Of a stretch of 64,000 nt of DNA, positions 47,123-55,830 are shown piece by piece. Within the stretch, counting starts at the first letter, position 1; every line of letters starts with the position of its first letter. The stretch comes from Labrys wisconsinensis (lineage in GTDB: Bacteria; Pseudomonadota; Alphaproteobacteria; Rhizobiales; Labraceae), in NCBI RefSeq assembly GCF_030814995.1, contig NZ_JAUSVX010000009.1, positions 278,023-342,022 of the forward strand. Direction: 5' to 3'. The position numbers and the translations under genes were made by a program. The notes under the pieces were generated by a model that searched no databases, was not told where the DNA came from, and worked only from the letters and a program-made list of their open reading frames with translations.

Positions 47123-48186
47123 CCGCTTCGCCCGACGCCTCGCCGACCACCTCCATCGTCATCATCGGCGATCGCTTCATGCTGCCCGGCATGTTCGAGC
47201 GGGCGATCCGCGACAAGTGCGGCGACCGGCCGGTCGACATCCGCTCGCACGAGATGCCCTGGCCGGACGAGCCGATGGAGCACGGCTACGCCAAGGCCGG
47301 CATGGATGGGCTGAAGGAGTACCAGGGCGACGCCGACGAGATCGTCAGCCTGGTGGGGGATGCCGAGATCGTGGTGACGCAGCTCGCCCCGTTCTCCGCC
47401 GGCATGATGGATCGCCTGCCCAACCTCAGGCTGATCGCCGTCTCGCGCGGCGGACCGGTCAACATCGACATGGCGGCCGCGCGGGCGCGCAAGATCCGGG
47501 TGGTCAACACCCCAGGTCGCAACGCCAGCGCCGTGGCCGAGTTCACCATCGGCGCCATCCTGGCCGAGACGCGGCTGATCACCCGCGGCCATGAGAGCCT
47601 GCGCCGGGGCGAGTGGCGCGGCGATCTCTACCGTGCCGACCTCACCGGCGAGGAGCTCTCGGAGATGACCGTCGGCGTCGTCGGCTACGGCCATGTCGGC
47701 ACCAAGGTGGTGCGCCTGCTCAAGGCCTTCGGCTGCCGCGTGCTGGTGCACGATCCCTATGTCCAGCTCTCGGTCGACGACCTCAACGACGGCGTCGAGC
47801 AGGCGTCGATGGAGCGCCTGATCGCCGAGAGCGACGTCGTCACCCTGCATGCGCGCGTCACCGCCGAGACCCGCGGCTTCTTCGGCACGGCGCAGTTCGC
47901 CGCGATGAAGCCCGGTGCCTTCTTCGTCAACACCGCCCGCGGCCCCCTGGTCGACTATGCCGCCCTGACCGAGGCGTTGAAGAGCCGGCACCTGCGCGGC
48001 GCCGCCATCGAGACGTTCGCCGTCGAGCCGGTGCCGCCGGACTGGGAGCTCCTGCAGCTCGACAACGTGACGCTCACCCCGCACATCGCCGGCGCCTCGG
48101 TCAAGACGGTGAAATACGCCGCCGAGCGCGCCGCCGAGGAGGTCCGGCGCTATCTCGCCGGCGAGCCGCCGCTCAACCCGTGCTGA
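47119..48186 (+). CDS. D-2-hydroxyacid dehydrogenase family protein
   Basis: A 355-residue protein of the phosphoglycerate-dehydrogenase/2-hydroxyacid family. The NAD motif is VGVVGYGHVGTKVVRLLKAF, with NTARGPLVDYAAL and the catalytic Glu/His region ETFAVEPVPPDW and LTPHIAGAS. It probably oxidises or reduces a (phospho)hydroxy acid made in the pathway. Translation is coupled to the kinase through the overlap. Confidence 0.85.
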   Translation: MTASPDASPTTSIVIIGDRFMLPGMFERAIRDKCGDRPVDIRSHEMPWPDEPMEHGYAKAGMDGLKEYQGDADEIVSLVGDAEIVVTQLAPFSAGMMDRLPNLRLIAVSRGGPVNIDMAAARARKIRVVNTPGRNASAVAEFTIGAILAETRLITRGHESLRRGEWRGDLYRADLTGEELSEMTVGVVGYGHVGTKVVRLLKAFGCRVLVHDPYVQLSVDDLNDGVEQASMERLIAESDVVTLHARVTAETRGFFGTAQFAAMKPGAFFVNTARGPLVDYAALTEALKSRHLRGAAIETFAVEPVPPDWELLQLDNVTLTPHIAGASVKTVKYAAERAAEEVRRYLAGEPPLNPC

Positions 48187-48193
48187 GCGCGCC

Positions 48194-49222
48194 ATGTCCG
48201 AGCTCGACCGTCTCCTCGCCCTCTCCGCCCGCATCGGCGCCGACCCGGCCCTGGTCCAGGGCGCCGGCGGCAACACCTCGATCAAGCAGGACGGGGTCCT
48301 GACCATCAAGGCCTCCGGCGCCTGGCTGGCCCATGCGCTGGAGAAGCCGATCATGGTGCCCGTGCGCCTCGATCCGCTGCTCCGGGCGGTCGAGCGCGAC
48401 GATCCCGCCTCCGAGACCTCGGTCGACTTCGTCGTCGCCGAGGCCAATCCGCAGGGACTGCGGCCCTCGATCGAGACCACCATGCACGCCGTGCTGCCGC
48501 AGCGGATCGTGGTGCACGTCCATTGCGTCGAGACCATCGCCTGGGCCGTGCGCTGGGATGCGAAGGCTGCTCTGTCGCAGGAGCTGGCCGGCTTCGACTG
48601 GGCCTTCGTGCCCTATGCTCGGCCGGGCCGCCCCCTCACCCGCGCCATCCTCGCGGCGCTGCGCCCCGGCGTCAGCGTGCTCGTGCTCGGCAATCACGGG
48701 CTGGTGGTCGCGGGCGAGACGGTGGACGAGGCGCAGGCGCTGCTCGCCGCCGTCTCGGCGCGGCTGCGCCGACCCGTCCGCAAGGCGCCGCCTTCCGACC
48801 CTGCGGCGCTGGAACGGGCCGCGGCCGGCTCGCGCTACCGTCCCGCCGCCGATCCGGCGACCCATGCGGCGGCCACCGATCCCGCGAGCTTCCTCCTCGC
48901 CACATCGGGCTCGCTCTATCCCGATCACGTCATCTTCCTCGGCCCCGCCGCCGTGCCGCTGCCGCCCGGCGCCGCCCCGGACGCCATGGCCGCACTGGCC
49001 GGACGGCCGGCCCTGCCGATGCTGTTGGCGGAGGGCGCCGGCGTGCTGCTGCACGAAGCCGCCACGCCCGGCGCCGCCGCCCTCGCCCGCTGCCTCGCCG
49101 ACGTCGCCGCCCGCATCGACCCCCGCGCCCGCCTGCGCCAGCTTTCCCCGGCCGAGGAGGACGCGCTCACCAACTGGGACGCGGAGAAATACCGCCAGGC
49201 CCTCGACCGCAAGGCGCCATAA
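48194..49222 (+). CDS. Class II aldolase/adducin-family protein
   Basis: A 342-residue protein with the class II aldolase head: GAGGNTSIK (about 25-33), IKASGAWLA and the metal-binding pair VHVHCVETIAW (about 102-112), with a third His in LGNHGLVVAG. It probably cleaves a sugar-phosphate or acid to a triose or glycolaldehyde fragment. It lies 7 bp after the dehydrogenase, closing the operon. Confidence 0.82.
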   Translation: MSELDRLLALSARIGADPALVQGAGGNTSIKQDGVLTIKASGAWLAHALEKPIMVPVRLDPLLRAVERDDPASETSVDFVVAEANPQGLRPSIETTMHAVLPQRIVVHVHCVETIAWAVRWDAKAALSQELAGFDWAFVPYARPGRPLTRAILAALRPGVSVLVLGNHGLVVAGETVDEAQALLAAVSARLRRPVRKAPPSDPAALERAAAGSRYRPAADPATHAAATDPASFLLATSGSLYPDHVIFLGPAAVPLPPGAAPDAMAALAGRPALPMLLAEGAGVLLHEAATPGAAALARCLADVAARIDPRARLRQLSPAEEDALTNWDAEKYRQALDRKAP

Positions 49223-49288
49223 CGAAAGAATGCCACCCCCTGGTGCGGGCCGCGCGCTCTGCTAGGCTTGACGCGGGGGGAGCTCATC

Positions 49289-50098
49289 ATGTCGCTGAAA
49301 CTGGCCGTCGGCCTTGCCGTCCTCGTCGTCATCGGTGCCGTCGCCGCGGCCGGCCCGTGGCTGCCGCTGCCGGACCCCTGGCAGGCGGACCCGGGAAACG
49401 CCTCCGGGCCCCCGAGCACGGAGCATCTGCTCGGCACCGACTTCATGGGACGCGACTATTTCAGCCGGCTGATCGAAGGCACGGGCTGGAGCTTCGTGGC
49501 CGGCGGCATCGGCGCCGCGCTGGCGATCGCGGCGGGCTGGCCGCTCGGCCTGCTCGCGCGCATCATGCCCGGCTGGTTCGGACGGCTGATCGCCGTCGCC
49601 GCGCACATCCTGGTCGTCGCCCCGTCCTTCCTGCTGGAGCGGCAGTGGTCGAGCCGGATGCTGATGCTGTTCTGCGTCGGCGTGCTGCCGGTCGCCTGGC
49701 TGCAGTTCCTCTGCATCCCGGTGTTCGGCACCTTCGGCGAGCTCATGCCGGTGGCGTGGGGCCTGCTGATGGCGCCGGTCGCCGCCTACGCCCTGCGGAA
49801 GGATGCTGCGACCGCCGTCCGGCCTGTCGCGGCGCTCGCTGCCACGCTCTTTGCCTGGTCGGTGGTCGCCCAGGTCAAATGGGACATGATCGGTCTCGGC
49901 CTGATGCCGCCTGCGGCGACCTGGGGCGATATCATGCCGAAGGACATCCTTTTCTACGGACCGCCCCCGGCATTCTTCGTCCTGCTCGCCACCGCCGCCG
50001 TGGTCCTCGGCGCTGCCTTCCTGGTGGCGGACGGCCTCGCCGGGCAACGCCCGTCCGTGCAGCCGAGCCTCGCGCCGGCGGCAGCCGGGGCGACGTGA
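49289..50098 (+). CDS. Orphan DppC-like membrane protein
   Basis: A 269-residue protein with about six hydrophobic segments. STEHLLGTDFMGRDYFSRLI (about 43-62) and IGLGLMPPAATWGDIM (about 203-218) are the two landmark segments of Dpp-type permeases. The central coupling (EAA) loop cannot be found, and no partner permease, ATPase or binding protein is adjacent. It may be a diverged or decayed permease. Start ATG 49289 follows a GGGGGG-AG ribosome site. Confidence 0.55.
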   Translation: MSLKLAVGLAVLVVIGAVAAAGPWLPLPDPWQADPGNASGPPSTEHLLGTDFMGRDYFSRLIEGTGWSFVAGGIGAALAIAAGWPLGLLARIMPGWFGRLIAVAAHILVVAPSFLLERQWSSRMLMLFCVGVLPVAWLQFLCIPVFGTFGELMPVAWGLLMAPVAAYALRKDAATAVRPVAALAATLFAWSVVAQVKWDMIGLGLMPPAATWGDIMPKDILFYGPPPAFFVLLATAAVVLGAAFLVADGLAGQRPSVQPSLAPAAAGAT

Positions 50099-50196
50099 GT
50101 CGCAGCCGGACACGACGGCGCGCAACTCGGACGGCTAAGCCTTCATGAGGAGGACGACCTCGGTTCTGATCTCGATGCCGTCGATGTCCAGGAAGT

Positions 50197-50583
50197 GCAA
50201 TTGAAGGGACAGCTTACATGAATCCGCGGCCTACGCCTCGTCGCCCTTCGGCTTCGGCCCCGGCTTGCCGCGCCGCAGGCTGCGGCCGGTGATCGCCTCG
50301 ATCCTGTCCAGGAAGGCCTCGTCGCCGAGCGGCCGGCCGATGCTCTCGGCGGCCCGCAGCCGGTCGAACATCTCGGCATCCGGCCCGCGGCAATTGCAGG
50401 GACAGCTTACATGAATCCGCGGCCTACGCCTCGTCGCCCTTCGGCTTCGGCCCCGGCTTGCCGCGCCGCAGGCTGCGGCCGGTGATCGCCTCGATCCTGT
50501 CCAGGAAGGCCTCGTCGCCGAGCGGCCGGCCGATGCTCTCGGCGGCCCGCAGCCGGTCGAACATCTCGGCATCCGGCCCGCGG
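50197..50583. repeat. 193-bp tandem duplication at the RAYT 3' end
   Basis: Two head-to-tail copies, 50197-50389 and 50390-50582, are almost identical (the first differs just after GCAATTG: A instead of C). Each holds the end of the transposase coding frame plus the stretch GGGACAGCTTACATG downstream of it. Copy 2 is the real gene end. Copy 1 is a duplicated tail without a head. Confidence 0.9.
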
Positions 50584-51092
50584 TCGAGGAGATCGGCGAA
50601 GCTGCCGAAGCGGCGGCGCACCGGCTCCAGCGCGGTGAGGCCGTCGTCGGTGCCGGTGAGATGCGCCTGCGTGCTCGACCAGCGCCAGTCCTGCGCCGCC
50701 CGCACCAGCCGGGCCCGCACCGGGTTCAGCGCGACATAGCGCAGCGCCGCCGCCAGATAGTCCTCGTCCATCGCCACGGCGCCATAGCGCCCCTGCCAGA
50801 AATGGCCCGTGCGCTTGCGGCGGGCATGGATAGTGCCGGCATAGCGCCGATGCGCCGGCGCCAGGGCCCGGCGCAGCCCGTCGGCATCGGAAGGCACCAG
50901 GATGAGATGCACATGGCTCGGCATCAGGCACCAACCCCAGACCTCAACCTCCGCCGCCCGGCAGCCCGCGGCCAGGCACGCCAGGTAGAACTGATAGTCC
51001 TCCTCGCCGAAGAAGGTGCGCTGGCGCCCGTTGCCGCGCTGGGTGACGTGGTGGGGGAGACCGGGAATGACGACGCGAGCCAGACGAGCCAT
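50424..51092 (-). CDS. REP-associated tyrosine transposase (RAYT, Y1 type)
   Basis: A 222-residue Y1 transposase. The metal-binding H60-V-H62 is in LMPSHVHLILVP, and the likely nucleophile Tyr119 in LRYVALNPVRA. GLPHHVTQRGNGR at 11-23 is conserved in the family. Such single-copy transposases move or maintain REP palindromes, of which this window carries several. The 3' end is tandemly duplicated downstream. The C-terminal tail is Lys/Pro-rich (RRGKPGPKPKGDEA). Confidence 0.9.
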   Translation of the reverse strand: MARLARVVIPGLPHHVTQRGNGRQRTFFGEEDYQFYLACLAAGCRAAEVEVWGWCLMPSHVHLILVPSDADGLRRALAPAHRRYAGTIHARRKRTGHFWQGRYGAVAMDEDYLAAALRYVALNPVRARLVRAAQDWRWSSTQAHLTGTDDGLTALEPVRRRFGSFADLLDRGPDAEMFDRLRAAESIGRPLGDEAFLDRIEAITGRSLRRGKPGPKPKGDEA

Positions 51093-51187
51093 GCCGCATC
51101 ATGGCCCATCGCCGTCGCAGCGTCAATCGGATGCACTGTCACCGTAACTACGCGTAGCTTCCGGGCCTGCGGTTTCGCGGCGGGGCC

Positions 51188-51964
51188 TCATCCGTCCGAC
51201 TTGCGCCGGGCGGCGATGGAACGGCTGACATCCGCTTCGGCCCGGTCCAGGAGCTCGACCAGGGCATCCCGTGCGCCGGATGGATCGTGCCGCGCGATGC
51301 AGTCGCAGATGCGCTTGTGGATGGGCAGCGACGGGCGCTGGCCATAGGGATTGTCGTCGGACAGCCGGAAGCTGATCAGCATGGCCGTCTCGGTCAGGGC
51401 TGCCAGCGATCCGAACAGCTCGTTGCCCGTCATGCGCAGGATGGCCTGGTGGAACGCCAGGTCTGCCTGCGCGAACCGTTCGTTGTCGTCGACATAGTGC
51501 TCCATCCTGGCATAGAGCTCCTCCAGCTGCGCAACCTCCGCCTCGCCCGCACGGTCCGCCGCAAGGGCGACGGCCATCGGCTCGATCGCCCGCCTCAACT
51601 CGAAGAGAGAGCGCGCGTCCTCGAAACGGGCGGTTGCGCCGTAGCGCCAGGCCAGCACGTCGGGATCGAGGAAGTTCCAGTCGCTGCGCTGGCGGATGCG
51701 CGTGCCGACCTTGGGCCGCGCCTCGACCATGCCCTTGCCGGCGAGCACCTTGATCACCTCGCGCAGGACCGTGCGGCTCACGCCGTGCGCCGCGCTCCAG
51801 TCGTCCGCGTTCGGCAGGGGATCACCGGGCGCGAGATCTCCCCGGACGATGCTTTGACCGAGCTGATCCAGCAGCTTTGCGTGAAGGCTCATCCCGGCGG
51901 ACCTGTTTGCTTGCGGGCTCGGCTGGCGCATGGCGGGCGGATCGCATGCCGATTCAATTGTCAT
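51188..51964 (-). CDS. FadR-type GntR transcriptional regulator
   Basis: A 258-residue regulator. The winged helix spans about residues 27-95 (LGQSIVRGDLAPGDPLPNAD, then HGVSRTVLREVIKVLAGKGM) and the FCD domain follows (DLAFHQAILRMTGNELF). Starts at ATG 51964, 51931 or 51892 are possible; the first overlaps a palindrome. Its target genes cannot be named; no catabolic operon is adjacent. Confidence 0.82.
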   Translation of the reverse strand: MTIESACDPPAMRQPSPQANRSAGMSLHAKLLDQLGQSIVRGDLAPGDPLPNADDWSAAHGVSRTVLREVIKVLAGKGMVEARPKVGTRIRQRSDWNFLDPDVLAWRYGATARFEDARSLFELRRAIEPMAVALAADRAGEAEVAQLEELYARMEHYVDDNERFAQADLAFHQAILRMTGNELFGSLAALTETAMLISFRLSDDNPYGQRPSLPIHKRICDCIARHDPSGARDALVELLDRAEADVSRSIAARRKSDG

Positions 51965-51979
51965 ATTAGTATGAACAAA
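51957..51979. promoter_or_regulatory. Palindrome at the start of the FadR-type gene
   Basis: TTGTCATATTAGTATGAACAA is an inverted repeat (TTGT / ACAA with inner TCATA-N4-TATGA at 51961-51974). It covers the start codon, so the protein probably represses itself. Confidence 0.5.
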
Positions 51980-52573
51980 TACGCCTTCGTCAATTCGCAA
52001 CCCTATTGTCCCCAGCACACCGGGCGGGGCGGCCCCTGTCGGCCAGAGCAGCGGGAACCGGAGCAGCCCTCGCGGCGCGAGGCCCTTCCGTCGCTCCGAA
52101 TGCGCCCTCAGCATTCTTCATATTATTCATATCATTGTCACGCGCTGCCCTTATTGAGCACGGCGACGAGCAGGCTTCATGGCCCTCTCGCAACAACAAC
52201 ATAAAATATACTCAACAAATGCATGCACCTTGAAAGTGATGTCATGATGTAATTTCGTGAAATCTTACAATACGGCCGGCGTACTATCGTGTGACGGCTC
52301 ACTTCAGCCACAAAGAATAATAATCGTTATTGAAACAGCGCCTTGATCGCGCCAATATTGGCCGATCATGACCAGCGTCGCACCGGAGAGCCGCCTGAGG
52401 GCGCTCCGCCGTCGATGCGTCGGTCGGCCCTTGCCGGGACACCCTCGGCGGTCCGGCTGGGTCGCCCCTTCACCACCCCGAATCTGATCGTCGTCGGCGG
52501 GTTCCCGGCCGGCGATCGACGCCCTGCGTGTTGCGCAACCCCCGAAACCACCACCGAAAGAGAAGTCGAGACA
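51980..52573. other. Intergenic region upstream of the autotransporter gene
   Basis: About 590 bp. The part 52130-52340 is clearly A+T-rich compared with the rest of the window and probably carries promoters. A partly palindromic AATAA-TAATCG-TTATT (52316-52331) resembles iron-regulator boxes. I find no convincing small gene. The long frame running into the autotransporter gene from 52343 lacks a recognisable start region. Confidence 0.5.
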
Positions 52574-54457
52574 ATGTCATCAATGGCCGTTGACAACGCC
52601 AGGACAGCCGCGAAGTCCGCCCCCCGGACCGTCAGGTCCTGCATCCTCGGGTCGGCCCTCCTCTGCGCGACCGCGGTGCCCGCCTTCGCGGTCGAGCCGT
52701 GGATCATGGTCGAAAAGAACATGTTCTCCGGCGTCGACCCCTCGCGCGGCCAGGGCGTCACGACCGATGGAACCAATTGGTATTTTTCCGGCACGAATGC
52801 GCTGGAGAAGACCACCGGTTCGTATGAATCCGAAATGCTGGTCACGCCGGCCATTCCAGATTCCCTGAAGAATCCGTCACAGTTCTCCGATATCGGCCTG
52901 AACCATATCGGCGACATCGACTATGCCGACGGATATCTCTACATCTCCCTGGACACGAGCAATCGCTCTCCGACCACCAACCAGAAGTATGAACGGCCGG
53001 TCTTTGCGATCTACGACGCCAAGACCCTGACCTATACCGGCCAGTCTTTTTCGCTCAACCCGCCGCACGGGACCCATGACATCGCCAGCTGGGTCGCGGT
53101 CGACGCCAAGAACGGCCTCGGCTATGGCATGGCCTATGAGAATGCGACGGAAATCGCCGTCTACAATCTCTCGGACTGGTCCTTCAAGGAATATATCCCT
53201 CTGTCGCAGACCATCGACCAGGCGCAGGGCGGCAAGCTCTTCAATGGCTGGATGTATTTCTCGACCGACAATGACGAGAAGCTGATCTACCGTGCGAACC
53301 TGGTCACCGGCCAGGTCGAGGTGCTGGGCAACCTCAAGATCGACGGCGAGCAGGAGGTCGAAGGCCTGTCCTTCAACAACAGCCCGGACGGCTGGGCGAT
53401 GTACATCCTCAACCGGGAGGAAGACCCGAACAATCCGGGTGAGACCGGCATCGGCTTCTATCGTTACGTGCGGCCTTACGGCAATGCCCTGTCCGGCGAA
53501 ATCCACGCGGACATCAAAGGCGCGCTGATCGAGGACAGCCGCTATGTCGGCGACGCCGCCAGCCGCCGCATCCGCTCGGCCTTCGGTGCCGTCGCCGCGC
53601 CGCCCGCCGGGGCGACGGCGACAGGCGATGCCGACGGCATCGTCGTCTGGGGCACGCCGCTCGCGACGATCGGCCAGGCAAAGGGCTCGGGCTATGCCGC
53701 CACCTTCGACCGCTCGAGCGGCGGCTTCATCGGCGGTATCGACGTGCCGGTCGGCGCCTGGCGGCTCGGCGTGCTCGCCGGCTACAGCCATACCAGCTAC
53801 AAGGTTTCCGAGCGCAGCTCGGACGGCTCCAACGACGCCTATCAGCTCGGCGTCTACGGCGGCACGCAATGGGGGCCGCTCGGCTTCCGCGCCGGCGCCG
53901 TCTATGGCTGGAACAACATCGAGACCAAGCGTCGCGTGGTTTTCCCCGCCTTCAACGAGACCTTGTCCGCCCGCTATGACGCCGCGACGGCGCAGGCCTT
54001 CGGCGAGCTGGGCTACCGGATCGATCTGGCCCCGGCCGCCTTCGAACCCTTCGCCAATCTCGCCTATGTCCATCTGAACGCGGACCGCTTCGCCGAGACC
54101 GGCGGCACGACGGCGGCGCTCACCGGCGCCAAGGGCTCGGCCGATACCGTGTTCTCGACCCTGGGCGTGCGTGCGTCCACGGACTTCGCCTTGGCCGAGA
54201 CCAAGGTGAACCTGTACGGCATGCTCGGCTGGCAGCACGCCTTCGACGACGTGACCCAGACCTCGAACCTCACGTTCAACAACGGCTCGTCCTTCACCAT
54301 CTCGGGTGCGCCGCTCGCCAAGGACGCGCTGGCCGTCGAGACCGGCTTCGACATCGCGGTCTCGCCGAATGCGACGCTCGGCGCCTCCTATTCCGGGCAG
54401 GTCGCCAGCGACGCCCAGCAGCATGCCTTCAAGATCAATCTCGGCATGAAGCTCTGA
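52574..54457 (+). CDS. Autotransporter with a propeller-like passenger domain
   Basis: A 627-residue protein. An extended signal region (about 1-39, ending TAVPAFA) leads a passenger of about 285 residues. This is built of repeated beta-strand units with Trp, Asp and Tyr (for example GDIDYADGYLYISLD and GKLFNGWMYFSTDNDEKLIY), suggesting a beta-propeller rather than the usual beta-helix. The C-terminal 300 residues (from about 325) are an autotransporter barrel (VVWGTPLATIGQAKG, GVLAGYSHTSYKVSE), ending KINLGMKL, with the expected aromatic or hydrophobic C-terminal residue. It is exported to the outer membrane or surface. The ribosome site is weak. Confidence 0.8.
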   Translation: MSSMAVDNARTAAKSAPRTVRSCILGSALLCATAVPAFAVEPWIMVEKNMFSGVDPSRGQGVTTDGTNWYFSGTNALEKTTGSYESEMLVTPAIPDSLKNPSQFSDIGLNHIGDIDYADGYLYISLDTSNRSPTTNQKYERPVFAIYDAKTLTYTGQSFSLNPPHGTHDIASWVAVDAKNGLGYGMAYENATEIAVYNLSDWSFKEYIPLSQTIDQAQGGKLFNGWMYFSTDNDEKLIYRANLVTGQVEVLGNLKIDGEQEVEGLSFNNSPDGWAMYILNREEDPNNPGETGIGFYRYVRPYGNALSGEIHADIKGALIEDSRYVGDAASRRIRSAFGAVAAPPAGATATGDADGIVVWGTPLATIGQAKGSGYAATFDRSSGGFIGGIDVPVGAWRLGVLAGYSHTSYKVSERSSDGSNDAYQLGVYGGTQWGPLGFRAGAVYGWNNIETKRRVVFPAFNETLSARYDAATAQAFGELGYRIDLAPAAFEPFANLAYVHLNADRFAETGGTTAALTGAKGSADTVFSTLGVRASTDFALAETKVNLYGMLGWQHAFDDVTQTSNLTFNNGSSFTISGAPLAKDALAVETGFDIAVSPNATLGASYSGQVASDAQQHAFKINLGMKL

Positions 54458-54522
54458 CCCGGAGCCCGTGGTCCGCGTCCGTTCGCGGCCGGAGGAACAC
54501 GGACGTCCCGCGTGCTTTCGAC

Positions 54523-54547
54523 GGAGGCCGGCCTATCGCCGGCCTCC
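54523..54547. terminator. Hairpin after the autotransporter gene
   Basis: A perfect 10-bp stem GGAGGCCGGC / GCCGGCCTCC with loop CTATC, 66 bp after the stop codon. No T run follows, so it is a possible but not a classical terminator. Confidence 0.45.
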
Positions 54548-54662
54548 GGACTGCGCAACGCCTGGCCGTCGCTGCCTCGCACGGTGGTCACGGCGGCGTC
54601 AGTACCAATCGAATGCATTGGAACTGCAGTTTATTGAGCTCGACAATGGTGAAGGAGTATCC

Positions 54663-55163
54663 CTACGGGAAATACTTCATTCGCCAATATTCTACGACCC
54701 GCGATAGAACATCTCCAAAACCACACACGTTACCATTCTCGAACATAAGAAGAAGCGGTGTTGTCACTGCGTGAGCGCTGTTTAGTGGCATGGTGTTCAA
54801 CGGCGCGGTATTGAGGGATCCAATCAAACGCCTCTTGCTCACCACCTCAGAGACCTCCACGCTTCGCCCGAGGCCCCGGTGTTTACCAGCATCCGCGACA
54901 TCACGAATCCATGCGAGTTCCTGGCAGTCTCTGAAAAGAGCATTTTTGAAGTCGCTGTAATCGCTATTGCCGCGCGTATCCACACCCGGATGTTGCTCGT
55001 GCCATATCCACTCATGCAGATGCCACACATGCAACGACGCAATGATCGCGTTTGCTCGGGTAGGCTCCAATTTGAATCGGTCGCAGGTGGGTACCACCAC
55101 TTCCGCCCAAAATTCTCGAGCGGACGCAAAGCCGAAATCAACGTATTTCACGGGCTTTGCCAT
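54663..55163 (-). CDS. Hypothetical helical protein
   Basis: A 166-residue protein. The middle is Trp- and His-rich (ASLHVWHLHEWIWHEQHPG), followed by CQELAWIRDVADAGKHRGLG, an Arg-plus-Lys-His pattern that recalls helical HEPN-like proteins. I would not call that without structure evidence. It has lower G+C and lies beside the hicAB genes, in a patch of accessory character. ATG 55163 is preferred to a TTG 25 codons upstream. Confidence 0.5.
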   Translation of the reverse strand: MAKPVKYVDFGFASAREFWAEVVVPTCDRFKLEPTRANAIIASLHVWHLHEWIWHEQHPGVDTRGNSDYSDFKNALFRDCQELAWIRDVADAGKHRGLGRSVEVSEVVSKRRLIGSLNTAPLNTMPLNSAHAVTTPLLLMFENGNVCGFGDVLSRVVEYWRMKYFP

Positions 55164-55325
55164 CTTGTGAGCAATTAAACCGCCATACTTTCCGCCGAAC
55201 CTTCTTTCAGGGAACTCCGGTAATGTGCACAGGCTCAAGCTTGCGCCTTTGGCCTTACCCCGACGGCTTCATGTGGGTCGGCCACGCCGCGTGCACTGAC
55301 CTGCGATTATCTCGATTCCGTCCGA

Positions 55326-55550
55326 CTAGCCGGCGACAGCAAGATGGCGAGAAGGCTTCGGCACGTCTCGTCCGAGGTCTCCCGCAGCTTCAATCCAGGC
55401 GAGGATTGCGTCCTGCACATTGACGATCGCCTCCTCAGGCGTCTCGCCGTCGCTCATGCAGCCTGGAAGATCCGGCACAGTGGCCATGAAACCACCGCCC
55501 TCTTCTTCGGACAAAGGCTCAACCACTACCGGATATTCGAGACGGCTCAT
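55326..55550 (-). CDS. hicB: HicB-type antitoxin
   Basis: A 74-residue HicB-like protein: YPVVVEPLSEEEGGGFMATV (about 6-25), PDLPGCMSDGETPEEAIVNV and the AILAWIEAA helix. It has the RNase-H-like fold without an added DNA-binding domain. It neutralises HicA by direct contact. The start overlaps the hicA stop by four bases (ATGA). Confidence 0.88.
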   Translation of the reverse strand: MSRLEYPVVVEPLSEEEGGGFMATVPDLPGCMSDGETPEEAIVNVQDAILAWIEAAGDLGRDVPKPSRHLAVAG

Positions 55551-55789
55551 AGCAAAGACCTTACGGCATCAACGAATGCGACCAGCTTCCGAATATATAC
55601 GGGTTTGATCGGTCTCTTGAAAGGGACGGTCAGAATCTGCTGCTGACTCGGATGGCCGATCTTGTAGTGAGAGCCTCCCGACCGAGGCGCCTCGCACACG
55701 ATGCCATGCTCGCGGCAAACAGCAACAACATCGGCAATCGTCCAATTCGCCGCTGGGTTCAACCGCATCTGATCTAGGCGTTTGGCCAT
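55547..55789 (-). CDS. hicA: HicA-type mRNA interferase toxin
   Basis: An 80-residue toxin with a dsRNA-binding-like fold. GGSHYKIGHP (about 38-47) holds the catalytic histidine, and the tail KPVYIRKLVAFVDAV is characteristic. It cleaves mRNA when not bound by HicB. It is a complete module with the downstream hicB, inserted next to uvrC. Confidence 0.88.
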   Translation of the reverse strand: MAKRLDQMRLNPAANWTIADVVAVCREHGIVCEAPRSGGSHYKIGHPSQQQILTVPFKRPIKPVYIRKLVAFVDAVRSLL

Positions 55790-55830
55790 ACGCCGTCCTT
55801 CCGTTTCCGGCCGAGTCCGGAGCCGCAATC

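Noticed and set aside
50197..50583. CRISPR-like array
   Set aside because: Only two copies of a 193-bp unit that matches coding sequence; no short repeats or spacers.
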